A DNA stretch of 64,000 nt from Castor canadensis. Taxonomy: Eukaryota > Chordata > Mammalia > Rodentia > Castoridae. The stretch spans positions 39,437,638 to 39,501,637 of the forward strand of contig NC_133398.1 of assembly GCF_047511655.1 (NCBI RefSeq). Reading direction: 5' to 3'. The notes beneath the pieces were generated by a model that saw only the letters and a list, made by a program, of their open reading frames with translations, did no database searches and was not told the DNA's origin. Both the position numbers and the translations under genes were made by a program. Below, piece by piece: positions 34,901-48,300 of the stretch (its first letter is position 1; each line of letters begins with the position of its first letter).

Positions 34901-37900
34901 TGCAAACTTTACTATAAAAGAAAGTGGCAACAGAAAGATTATGCTTCTTGGAGTATATTCACGTTGAGAAATGATGAGGTTAACAACTCTTACATTATTA
35001 AATCATGAGCTGGGTGCCAGTAGCTCACATCTACAATCCTAGCCACTTAAGAGGCAGAGATCAGGATTGGGGTTTGAAGCCAGCCTGGGCAAATAGTTCA
35101 TGAGCTACTATTTTGAAAAAACCCATCACAAAAAGGGCTGGTGGAGTGGCTCAAGGTGTTGGCTCTGAGTTCAAATCCCAGCCTGAGGAAAAAAAAATTT
35201 TAGCTGGAGCAATGAACATGTGAGAGAGAAAACTTACCTCATGCTTGCCCATGCACCACTTCTGAGTTAGGAAAGTACAAGGGGGACACTTCTCCTCACT
35301 ATGACAAGAATGATACACTGCAGAAAGAAAAGACTAACATTAGGAATAATTTCTAAGTAAAGGTCACATAAAACAAATGCATGTTACAAATGGCATATGA
35401 CATGGAACTTTCATATTCTGGAGCTAGGTACAGGGGTGTACCTTGGGTAGCAAGTACAAGGCCCTGATTTCAATTCTTAGTAATATAATAATAATAATGA
35501 AAACATGCAACAAATTCTGGAGTTGGAAGTACTTTTTCTAGATGGTCACAGGTCAATAAAAAGTACCTAGCTTTGTATTCAAGCGTTGAGAGATGAGCAT
35601 GAGTGGGAAAAAGAAACCCAACTGAGATGGGGGAAAAGACATGTCAAATTCCAGAAGCAGAAAGGGCAGCTTTCCCCTCATCTGCAGATAACCACCTGGT
35701 GTGTCCATTCTGCTACATTGTTTTGTTGGCCCTATCTTACAACATTGCAACTGTCCACTGGTGCTCAGATATCTTTGCCACTTATTTCATCTAAATGCTT
35801 TAGTAGTTGGGCATGCCTATATTCCCAGCTACTGAGGAGGTGGAGATAGGATTGCAGTCTGAGGCTGTCCCAGGCAAAAGCTTTAGACCTTGTATGAAAA
35901 ATAAACTAAAAGCAAAAGGACTGGAGTGTGGCTCAAGTGGTAAGAGTGCTTACCTAGCAAGCATGAGGCCTTGAGTTTAATCCCCAATATTGCCAAAAAT
36001 TAATAAAATGCTTCTGCTGACTTCTTTCAATGTCATTACTATAAGAAAGCACAGTTCATCGAAACTCTTTGACTGACCACATTCTACCCTGAGCTCCTTC
36101 GTACTCCTGATGTCTTAGTGCTCACACAGAAGGTATGTTGCCACACCATCTGGCCCATCCGCACATAAAGGCTATTCATGTCTTGTGTATTTAACTACCA
36201 TCCTCCTCTTTCTCTCAAGAATATAAGAAAGAACCTCTAGGTCATGGGCAACTTTTTTTTTCATCCTCTGAAGTTTCCTCTGCCTGACACCATGCTGGAT
36301 ATACACTAGACATTCAAGACAATGCAAATAAATGCTGAACAAAAGTAGGCCAACAAAACACAATGTACTGTTCCTAAGGATATTGCCCAGCAGGATTTGG
36401 ACTTCTTATTTGTAACATCTGCAAGTGAGTGAAAAAAGAGGGGCTGGGTGGGAACTGGCCTGGACATTTGCTTCATGTTGGTATGAACACCACAGCAGGA
36501 ACTTACAGACTACACTCGGAGGGCCATCCTAAGGTTCCCAAGGAAGAAAGGAACTTTTCACTTCATGAGGAACTTGTTTAATTCTGTTTTATTCTATTAA
36601 CTTAAAAATCAAGAGCTGGAGGAATATATAAGATGGGCATGGAGTGATAACTTCAGCCCTAGGATAGTCGGCCCAGCAAAACTATCATTCACAATTAGAA
36701 ATTAAAGAAAAAACAGAAGAAGTCTTAGGCAAAAATCAAGAGCTGGTCATCTATTTGTAAGTCTGAATCACACAGCCAGCAGACTTACTATAGGTATCAA
36801 ATCTGGTGACTTATTTTGGGTTTGTCCCTGGAGCTTGTTAAAGTGAAATGATGGACCCAATATGGTCTTAGATGCAAGTTAGCAACTAGATTGGACAAAT
36901 AGGGAAAATGAACAATATCAAGATGTTTTTGGCCTGATGTCTACAGCAGTTTATTAGAGAAAAACTGGAAACAGCTTACATGTCCAGCAACATAAGACTG
37001 ACTGAATAAATTGTGGCCTATCCATGTAACATGACACTCCATTTCAATTAAAAGTCTGTATTAAAAATGTTAATTGGTAAGAAGAAAAATTAAGACAACA
37101 ATAAAAGAAAAATGCTACCTAAAAATCATTACATTCATCTGGGTGCCTGTGGCTCACGCCAGTAATCCTAGCTACTTGGGAGGCTGAAATCAGGAGGACT
37201 GGGGTTCAAGACCCCCATCTCCAAAGTAACCAGAGCAAAATGGACTGGAGGTGTGGCTCAAGCAGTAGAGTGCCTCCTCTGCAAGCATGTAGCCCTGACT
37301 TCAAACCACAGTCCCACCAGAAAAAAAAAAAAAATCATTACATTCAGTAAGATCGTACTAGTTCATTCTTGGTTAAAAGTGCAAAAATTTGAATTTGGAA
37401 AGAGACCCTGAAAAATGTGTAACTCTTAGAAAGTAAAATAACAGATGACTTAATGTCAGTCTTCTGACTTTATATAATCTTTATTTTTTATTTAATAAAC
37501 ATACATTACTTCTATAACAACAACAAAATAACCAAGTTACTCTTAATTTTGTAAAAAGATGCTCAACTTTGAAATATGGACCAAAAATGGAGGTCACAAA
37601 CAAAGAAAAATTCCTGGAAGACAAGAGTAGCTAGGGTGTCTTGCAGTCTTCTGGGTTGTGTTTGTCATCCACAGAGTAAAGCAACAAGTATGCTGTGAGT
37701 CTTACCTGGGGCCTAGATCATAGGTCCACCTTCATAAAAGCACGAGGAACAAGCGGCAGCTATCCCAGCATGACCTCAGAGCACTCAAAACAGTTGCATA
37801 GCAACTTTCTAAATAAGGTTGTAGGTGTAGAGGCAAGATGGGACTCACCTGGATGGTCACATTCATGAACTCTGGCACAAGTCTGGGTACATTCAGGGGG

Positions 37901-40900
37901 CCTAGTACCACAGGGAACTGGAGGATAGATCACTGATGCACCACAGTGGCAGGTTAATTCATCAAAACCTGGTGGAATAGCAGGTAAAACAAAAGAATTC
38001 TTCATGAGTTTGGGATGTGCGTAAGTTTATACACACATACATGGTTTGGGGACTACTTTTTTTTTGTTAAGTTTTTTTAACTAAACTTTTATTAAAGTTC
38101 ACCTAGTGAAAAACACATATGTTATTATCACTCTGAACCTGACATTTTCCTCATACTTTTCCCAACACATGCCTGATTAGCTTGGAGGTTATATTAACGA
38201 CTATGAGTTTTTAGTATTGTAATACAAGGTCTGTCAATATTTCAAAGATCTGCACAACTCAGTGAATAGTTTCCAAATGATCAATGTATGTTATTATAAA
38301 ACCATGCATGGCTGGGTGTACATGCTTGTAATCCCAGCACTTGGAAGGTTGAAGCAGGAGGATTTTAAGTTTGAGGCCAACCTGGGCTACATAGTGAGAA
38401 TCTATCGCAAAAAACAACCTAAAACAAACCAGACAAAACCAAAAACTATGTATGAGTAAAACGATCTATTCAAAGTACAAAAGAGACCAATGTACTTTAA
38501 TGTGACAGAGAAAAATAACACTGACTCACATCCTTTCTGAAATGAACCTGAGTTTTGATATAATATCAAAGAACATTCAAAGTATCTGAAAAATTTTTAT
38601 TTTATTTTATTTTTTTCATTTTTCTTTTATTATTCATATGTGCATACAAGGCTTGGTTCATTTCTCCCCCCTGCCCCCACCCCCTCCCTTACCACCCACT
38701 CTGCCCTCTCCCTCTCCCCCACCTCAATACCCAGCAGAAACTATTTTGCCCTTATTTCTAATTTTGTTGTAGAGAGAGTATAAGCAATAATAGGAAGGAA
38801 CAAGGGTTTTTGCTGGTTGAGATAAGGATAGCTATACAGGGCATTGACTCACATTGATTTCCTGTGCGTGGGTGTTACCTTCTAGGTTAATTCTTTTAGA
38901 TCTAACCTTTTCTCTAGTACCTGTTCCCCTTTTCCTATTGGCCTCAGTTGCTTTAAGGTATCTGCTTTAGTTTCTCTGCGTTAAGGGCAACAAATGCTAG
39001 CTAGTTAAAAATTTTTAAAAACAGTTTTTCAACTAGCTATGTATGTGAGACTGGATTCTTTCATATGCCTCAACTATATTGCAATAGACTGAATTCAGAA
39101 GTAGATAAGAGAATCCATCTACCTTCTATTAAACTAGGTATCTAATATTCTATTTTTTAAATAGTTTTTGTAAAAAGATGTGATTTATGTTAACATGCAA
39201 TGGACATATTAAAGGGAGGCCTCTTCCCAAGGCATTGTCTACATCTCCCTTCTAACTCAGCTTCTCAGGTGCTGGGATTACAAGCATGCATCACCATGCC
39301 CTGCTGAGAACAACCTTTTCATTTTTAAAGTCTCGACATAGCTGCACTATTAAGGCCTAGTTCAGTAATCCACATTAATCTATGTAAATGAATCTCTCAA
39401 AATATATTATGCTTGAATTTCTAGGAAATTTTTATTTTTTTCAGTCTTGTTATATACACAGACCTTTCTGGCTCAAGACCTTTCTGGCTCAGTCTCCTCA
39501 GTACTGGGATCATAGGTGTGTGCCACTGTGCCAAGCTTAGGAAACTCTCATAAAATAGTGTAGAGTGAGGCGGGGGCATAGATCAAGTGATGGAGGTCTT
39601 GTCTAGCAAGCATGAAGACCTCAGTTTAATTCCCAGTAACTGCAAAAAGAAAAGTATAGAGTGAAAGCACTCACTGGCTTGCCAACATGTCTGGCAGTTC
39701 CCTCGATGACAAGGTTCTTCACACCTATGAAGGCCACAACGGAGTTTCCTCCCACAGATCAAAGGGCACTTGTGCTCCTTATCCTAAGAGGAGAGATTTC
39801 TACTTGTTCACAAAATGGTTTTCATTTTATATTTTCCATAAAAAAATAAGATAAATCAAAAAAAAGTTCTTCATATTTATGGATGAAATGATGGCAAAGA
39901 AATGGTTCAAAATAATCAGGGAAGAGGGCCAGGTGGAGATATGGATAAAACAAGTTTAGCCATGAGTTGATCATATAGGTGTTGGATGTTGTATATATGT
40001 CACTCACTATATACTAGTTTCTGCTTTTGTAAATGTTTGAAAGTTTTGATTATCACAGGAAGTCTTTAGGCTTTCAAGCACTGACTTATCTATCCATCTT
40101 GGTATAAAGCATAATTTCTCTTCACCTTGTCAATATGTAAGTTTTTATAACAATAATGATACATTTTACATATACACATATACACATATATGTACAACCT
40201 TTGTATTGGTACTGTGTTATCTTGTTTGTACATAAATATATACATATACATATATACGTTATCTTGTATATACATACAAGTTTATACATATATATTTACG
40301 TAAACATATATACTTATATGCACATACACACACACAAACACATTATGAATAACAAGATAACACAGTACTCATAGTCAGATTGTGCTTCTTGTAATCAGTT
40401 CCACAGAAATAAACATTGAAATATAAATAAATAAAAAACTTGTTCCTTTAAAAAATGCTATATTCATTTGCCTACTGACCTGGCCCAACAAGTATACGAA
40501 ATCCAAAGCTCAAGTCGCAAAGTTCAGGCAGGGTGGAGAAATGACCCAAACAATGTACGCACATGTGAATAAATGAACAACAAAAACAACAACAAAAGTT
40601 GCAAAGTTCAGGCCAGTATGTGTTGGGACAACACATAATCTCTTGCAGGACTGTGTGCTCATGTAGTGGTCTTGGGCCCTGGGGTCAGAGCCCTTCTGTC
40701 TTTCCTCTTTCTCTTCCTTCATACTGCCACTGGATGATACTGTCTGACTTTTTGATCTGGATGAGGCCTAAAAAGGCTCAATCTTTTGGGCTGGCAGAGT
40801 GGCCCAGTAGTAGTGTGCCTGCCTAGCAAACATGAGGGCCTGGGCTCAAATCCCAGTACTGCCAAAAAAAAAAAAAGAAAAGGCTCAGTATCTCTGAATG

Positions 40901-43900
40901 GGTATGGAGACTACAAGAACACTCTGACTGCTGCTTAGGGGGCCCTCCCATTGATTTCTAAATTTGGGCACACTCCTGACCCTTAAGACTTCCAGATGAA
41001 TGTAATCTGATTCAGACTGAGAAATGATAAATCCACTTACCACACAGCATATCTCATTACATTTATGTCGTCCACATAACCGTTTCTTGTTACACCGCTT
41101 GTCACACATAAATGTAGCATCTACTATGGCCAATTAAAAAGAAAGAAAATAAACATGCAAAGAATATAAATATTCACCCAACACACGTTTTTAGTTACTA
41201 CAGGCTGAAGAAATACAAATGTAATAATGTAAATAAATTAATGATGGTGAAATGCATACTACAGTATTATTTTTCAGGTGTGATTCAAGTGGTAAAGTGT
41301 TTGCCTACTAAGCATGAGGCCTTGAGTGCAATCTCCAGTACTGCAAACCAAAACCAAACCAAAACAAACAAAAAACAAACTCATGCCTATAATCCTAATT
41401 ACTTGAAGTTGAGATTGGGAGGGCTGCAGTTTGAATCCCAGGCAAATAGTTTGTGAGACCCCCATCTCCAAAATAAGCAGAGAAAATGAACTGGCTAAGT
41501 ATGGCTCAGGTGGTAGAGTGCTTGCCTTGCAAGCATGAATCCCCGAGTTCAAATCCCAGTACCACCAAAACAACAAAACAAAAACTGAGCAAGATATATA
41601 TATATGTGTGTGTGTGTATAATTTTTTGCCTGGCAAATTGTCAAAAAACAGTAAAGAGTGAGACCAATTAACAAACAGCATGGGTAAGGGTGTAGAAAAA
41701 AAAGGTGCTCTCATACTTAGTAGGTGGTCATACATATATCTCAAAAATTTAAGTTGGATGTGGATGCACCTCAGTGGTAGAGCACCTACCTAGCACGTAC
41801 TAGGCCCTGAGTTTAATCTTGAGCTCAAAAAATGAACAACAAAACTCCCAAAAACAAAACAACAAAAATAATTTAAGTGGTAATTCCATTTTAAGGAACT
41901 CTTACATACATACTTTCAAAAGTGGCTAGGAGGCTAAGAGGTTAAGTTTAGTGGTAGAGCAGTTGCCTAGCATGTGTGAGGCCCTGGCTTTGATCCCAAG
42001 GGGGAAAAAGTGGCTAGAACAACCAAAGATACTCATATAAATTGAATTTCATAAAAATTAAAAGCTTTTGTGCATCAAAGGATACCATAATGAAAGTGAA
42101 ATGATGACCCACATAATGGAAGAAAATACTTATAAACTGTGTAATCTCATAAGGGTCCAGGAATAAAGATATACAAAAAATACTTATGTATAAATATTCT
42201 TATCAGCACTACTCACAATAGCCAAAACACAGAAAGAATCCAAATAGCCATCAACTAATGAATGGATACATTACATGTGGTTACTGATGAAATAATATAT
42301 TATTCTACCATAAAAAGAAATGAAAGCTAGATACAGTGGTGTCTCAGGAGGCTGAGGCAGGAGAATCACAACCCAGGCAACCTGGGTTGCAAGGCCCTGT
42401 CTCGAAAGTGAACAAAAACAAAAAACATTCAGAACCTTCCTAAACAATACTGCTTTCTTCCTGACTAGAACAAAAGCTTTTACTTTGCATATATTATCTT
42501 CTAGCACCTTTCCAAAAAGATTTTAAGGTGGCTCAAACAAGACTATGTTATGTAATGGTTATCAAGACAGGGATAGAACCATGAAATCATGATCAAGGAC
42601 TAATGAAGAAACAATGTCCCAGGCCTCAAGGTTAAGAAGGTTATTGGCTGCATCCCTGTTCCTGGTACCTAGCAGTCCTAACAGGCCTTAGTGGACCAAG
42701 TATCAGAGTTAGAGTGTAAAAAGGTATTAATTAGGTATAATTTGTCCTCCCCCAACATTTTATTATGAAAAGGTCAACCATATAAAAAAGTTGAAATAAT
42801 TTTACAGTAATCATCCATATGTCCACTTTCTACCATTAACATAATTACTTTTCCTATATATCTGTCCATTTTTCTATGTACCTATCAGATTATTTTTTAA
42901 AATACATTTCAAAGTGAGATGTATTTTAGCAAATTTAGCTCAAATTTGTTTAGAAACCCACTAGAATTCAATTTAAGATTTTTCTCCTTTTGAGGTAAAA
43001 GTTATACAATGTCATGCACAAATCTTAAGGGTAGCCTCACTGAACTTTGACAAATACATAATTCAATCCCCCATTAAGATACAGAACATTATATTCATGT
43101 CAGAAAATCCCCTCCTGCCCCTTCCTAGTCATACCTTCACTTTTGAGACTGGTACATGGAAGCTCCTATGGAAAAAAGAAAAAGAAACAATAGCTACTCC
43201 AAGAGTAATTGAAACAATAGCCTAGAGAATAATATCATCTGTAACATTTATTCACCAACTTCACCTGCCCAGAGCTAGACCAATTAATGTGTTTTACTCA
43301 CAACAAGACCCAGGTTTATTGTCTTTCTGTACAGATACGATCCTAACAATCTTTGTGGTCAGGTCTCCAATCTCATAGTAGATTAGGAATTATAAGTCTG
43401 AACAGAAAGAGGAGCTGCTGAAGGTATTCACAGCAAAAAGGATTCACCTGATCAGGGTGCCAACAGAAAAAGCCATAAAAAGTAGGTTAAGAATTGAAAA
43501 TAGGAGCACATACCTATGGCTCTTAGCACTTGAGAGACTGAGGGAGATGACTGTGAATTTTAGGTCAGTCTGGGCTACATTTCTAGCTCAAGGCGAGCCT
43601 GAGCTATATAGTGAGACCCTGCCTGAAAAAATAAAGGACTGGAGGTGACATATGGATCAACTGGTAGAGCCCCTGCCTAGCAAGTGTGAGGCCCTGAGTT
43701 CAAACTTCAATACTGCCAAAATAAATAGATAGATACATAAACAGACAAATAAAATAAAGAACTGAAAATAGGTAATAATCTGCTGCCATTTAATGCAACC
43801 CTATGCCCCTGTCAACACTGCTCAAGTGTACCAAAGTAGAATACGGGAAATCTTTATAGTGGCCTCAATTATGTGTAAGCAGCTCCAAAGGTTTCTCACA

Positions 43901-45280
43901 TGTTATTTGTTGAGACATGATTCTGAATAATGTGTGATGAGGCTGATGTGTGGGAAGTGAGTCAGACAGTTAGGGTAGAATGAGCTTGGCTAGTTGCCCA
44001 GCATCTACCTCTGAATTTGGCTTTGATGTCATTTACAGGTTACCACATACTCAGAGGTCAGCAAAATGATTTTTAAATAATTCTTTGTTAGTAAATAAAA
44101 ATGACCTGGATTTTAAAAAGTAGGTAATGGGAGTTGATAACAGATGTGAAGAGATCTAAGAAATTGAAGGTTCTCGGCTAGAAAATAAATGTTTTAGATT
44201 AAAACATGAGTTGGTTGGAATCAGCAATATGTCAAAGCTCCCCATATGCTCTCCAAACATATAAAGCAAGAGTGATTCATGAAACTGTATTTGCTCTTGT
44301 CAAAGCAAGCATTGGATTATACAGAAGAAACCATATGCTGGAGTGGTATCTCAAAATGTGGGTAAAAGACAGAGCTCCCTAAATCCCTGCAAATCAATTA
44401 CCAATGAAAACTTAAGGGCTGGAGCACTGCTCAAGTGGTAGAGCATATGCCTAGCAAGTGCAAGGCCCTGAGTTCAAATCTCAGCACCTCCAAAAACAAC
44501 AACAAAAAACTTCCCAAAATTTAAATACAGCATTTTTTAATTAAAAGGTAGTAAGATACAGCATATATTTCTCAGACTCCCTACAAGGGATAAAAATAAA
44601 CTAATCTTTGAAGTTTTAAGAGCTAAGTTTTGTTTATCTAGAGAATTCACTCCCATTACAATAAATAAATACATAAAATGAAAAATACCCATGTTCATAA
44701 AAAATCTGGTTAAACAGTGAGATGAGTATGATAGCTTGCTGAAGGTATTTTTTTAACCTTATCAAAAGGGTTGAACAGAATTCATATTGATAGTGAGTTC
44801 CTTCAACAATTAAAGATTTAATTTGCAAAAAATCAATTCAGTCTTTCAAGAATACACTCACTGCCATGGGTCCACTGTAGAGCACATGAGGACAGAGTAA
44901 ATGAAATGAAAGAAAGCAGAGAATGAGACTGTTGGAGAGAAGGAGCAAACTTAACAGCTATTTCTAGCTTACATGCCCTAACCTTGCTTGTAATTCACAA
45001 AGGTCACAAAAAGCATCTTTGAGCATTGCTAAATTGGTGATTACTAAATCTCAGCATCTCACAGCTGTTTTTTTGTCTATTTGTGGTTAAGGGCAATTGA
45101 ACTCAAGGCTTCATGGATATGAAACACATGCTCTATCACTGAACCACACCCTCAGCTCTCTCATAGTCTTCAATTTGGTATATATGAAGTAAAAAGTGGT
45201 TCAGAGCTGGAGAGTGGCTCAAGTGGTAGAGTGCCTGCCTAGTGAGGATAAGGCCCTGAGTTCAAACCTCAGACCACCCC

Positions 45281-45326
<46 letters not shown>

Positions 45327-48300
45327 GAAAAAAACAATCCACTTCTCATGCATACTGTCACTTCTTTCAGAAAAAATCTCACACATGCTTGCACAACTTT
45401 TGTTTTAAAAAAGTATACTACTTTTTTTCTTTTATTCTGCAGTTTACCTATTAAGCTAACTTCCAACTTATGGACTGTATCCTCAGAATTATTTCTTGCC
45501 CAGACCTTGACTGTATTTAACAAACAAAACCAATTGTTCAGAATTCTGTCTCCACCCCAGTCTATGCTCGGCTGGGATAGGTGCTGACATGCTCTGAAAT
45601 GACCAGAAGTAGGTCAAGAGCAGGACAGCTCATCACTTAGGAGGCTCTACTTAAAGACTTTCATAGGAAGACTTCCTGATTCTTTTGGCATTACAGCCTA
45701 ACTCCAAAATAGTTAGATGCTCCTTTTATAACACACAATCCAATCATAACTACACAGGGCAGACAATAGAAAACGACAAGACGGTGGTACAGTGAAGAAT
45801 TAACCTCACCCAAAGATAACAGGCTTTTATTTTTTTTGGCAGTTCTAAGGTTTGAACTCAAGTGTCTCACGCTTGCTAGGCAGGCCCTCTACCACTCTGC
45901 CAGCCCTTTTTTGTGTTGGGTATTTTTGATAGGTTCTCGCGAACTATTTGCCTGGGCTGGCAGTGAGCCTCCTGATCTCTGCCTCCCAAGTAGCTAGGAT
46001 TACAGGTATGAGCCACCAGTGCCCAGCAGTTCTGGCTTTTTTACTTGACTCCTAAGAGATAGTCTGTAAGCCTAGTGGAGTACCATTCCTGATAGGTGTG
46101 TCATTATTTGTCTATGGCACTGGGTTACTAGATTGTCTATAAACACATGATTTAAAACCAGGTTGACCCCACTGGATAGTCTTGGGTAGGGGCTTTGTGT
46201 CACACAGTATCAGTTGACTGCTGGAGAGATTGGATACTGAGAATGGCCATGTGGGTAGTCATCCATACTTACACAGTGGAGTCACAGTAAAAACTCTAAA
46301 CACACAGACTCTAAACATCCAGCTTCTCTGGATGGCTATAACTGGCATACTGTTGCTCACTGAGGCTGAGAAAGTAATGCTGTCTTGATCCACAGGAAAG
46401 GACAAATGAAGCTCCACATTTGATAGTTTCTTGGGACCTTTCCCTGCATGCTTCTTCCCTTGGCTATTTTTAATCCGTATTGTATCTTCATAATAAAAAT
46501 GCAACTATGTCTATAACAGATTTCAGTGAGTTTGATGAGTCATTCTACCAAATTATCAAGCCTTGAGGTAGTCTTGGGATCACTGAACTTGCAGTTGGTA
46601 TTAGAAGTAAGAGATTATGTGGACTGTTCTAATTTATCAGTTGTCTAATAAACTCTTACAGTGGGTGTCAGAAGTGAAGACAGTCTTGTGGACTGTGTCC
46701 CTTCTAACATCTAAGTTTGCTAACTCCTTGTAACAGTGTTATTGCTTCTCTTTTTACAGTTGCATTCAATACAGCTATTTGAATACCTGCTTATCCCCAC
46801 TATTAGCCTCTGAGCCTTGAGTGCTGCAACCATCCCACACCTATCCTACAACTGGCTCATAGTAGGTGTATCAGGATACATCAGTGGGATTCAATGAATC
46901 ATACATAGGGATAAAACTAAAGTTATTTTGGTTCCTTCCCTCCCATAATCACCATTTTAAAGGGCAATGATGGTAATGAGTCTAGCATTATTTACCTTTG
47001 TTCTGAAAGAGCATCTGCAGGAAATAACTGATGTGCGCGAGCATGGTCCACAATCTCCTTCATGGCAGAGCTTTTCACAGGTATGAATGAAATCTTTAAT
47101 AAAAATGAAAAAAGCTGGGAATGAAAATTGCCACTACTCATTTTTATACTGCCAAATTCACTATCCATATGGTCTTTCACTTCTACTCTTTCCAACTCCA
47201 GAATCAGAGTTGAGGAAAGAAAGAAGTAGTCTGTGCTTCTTCCCCTGTCCTCCCTTCATCCATTAGGCTGGGCCTTTTCAGACAAGGTCAGAACCCAGCA
47301 TTAGTTATGGAATATGCTTTGGCATGCATGCTGCTTTGCCTAAATCAAAGAATAGATCTTTTGATTCCTTCTTTAGGCCCCAAGTCTCCAGATTAGATTC
47401 AGATCTTTTTAAAAATGTAGCTATGGATGATTTCACTGAAATATTCTTTTTTTTGTGGTACTGGAGTTTGAACTCAGGGCCTACACCCTGAGCCACTCCA
47501 ACACTTTTTTGTGATGGGTTTTTTCAATAGGATCTCACGAACTATTTGCCTGGTCTGGCTTCAAACCACAATCCTGATTTCTGCCTGAGTAGCTAGAATT
47601 ATAGACATGAGCCACTGGTGCCCAGCACCAAAATGTTCTTGACTCTGCAAGTTATTTGAGATCACTGAAGTCATGATCCATAATCTCACTGACTCAAGCT
47701 TTGTAATTCTAACAAGGTTTAGGACAAGCCTCTGGGGTCACCCAGAAGCTCTTTCTTATGGTTTCTGTATTCTTCCCATCCTGTAATTTCCAGACTCATT
47801 GTATCTTTGACTCTAACATCTGTCTGCTAAAAACAGCATGTAGTCTGTAAAGCCATACTACTCTGAACGCATCCGATCTTATCTAAAAATAGCATCTAGT
47901 TTGATTTTGGTGGTGATGCTTTTTTTTTTTAACCCAATCTGAAAAACCCTTGTTTCTAATTTGTCTAATCCATTCACATTCAGTATTATTGTTGATATAG
48001 GTGGATCTATGTTTGCCATTTTAATTTTAGATTTCTGTATGCACTATGCTTTTTGTTAGTCTATTCTTCTTTATTGCTTTCTTTTGCATTAAGTCAGTAT
48101 TTTCTATAGTATACCATTTTTATTTCTTTAATAATGTTTTTCACTACACTTTTTGAGCTGTTTTCTTAATGGTTGCTCTAAGGCTTACTATAATCATCTT
48201 ATCAGAATCTATTTCAGATTTAATTCTAGTGAGATATAGGAATTTTACTCCTGTAATAATTACATCCTTCTTCCCTTTTGTGCCATTATTATTTTACATA

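Noticed and set aside
35586..35794. Possible membrane-protein exon (frame with [16 protein letters not shown])
   Set aside because: No flanking splice sites in phase and no family recognised.
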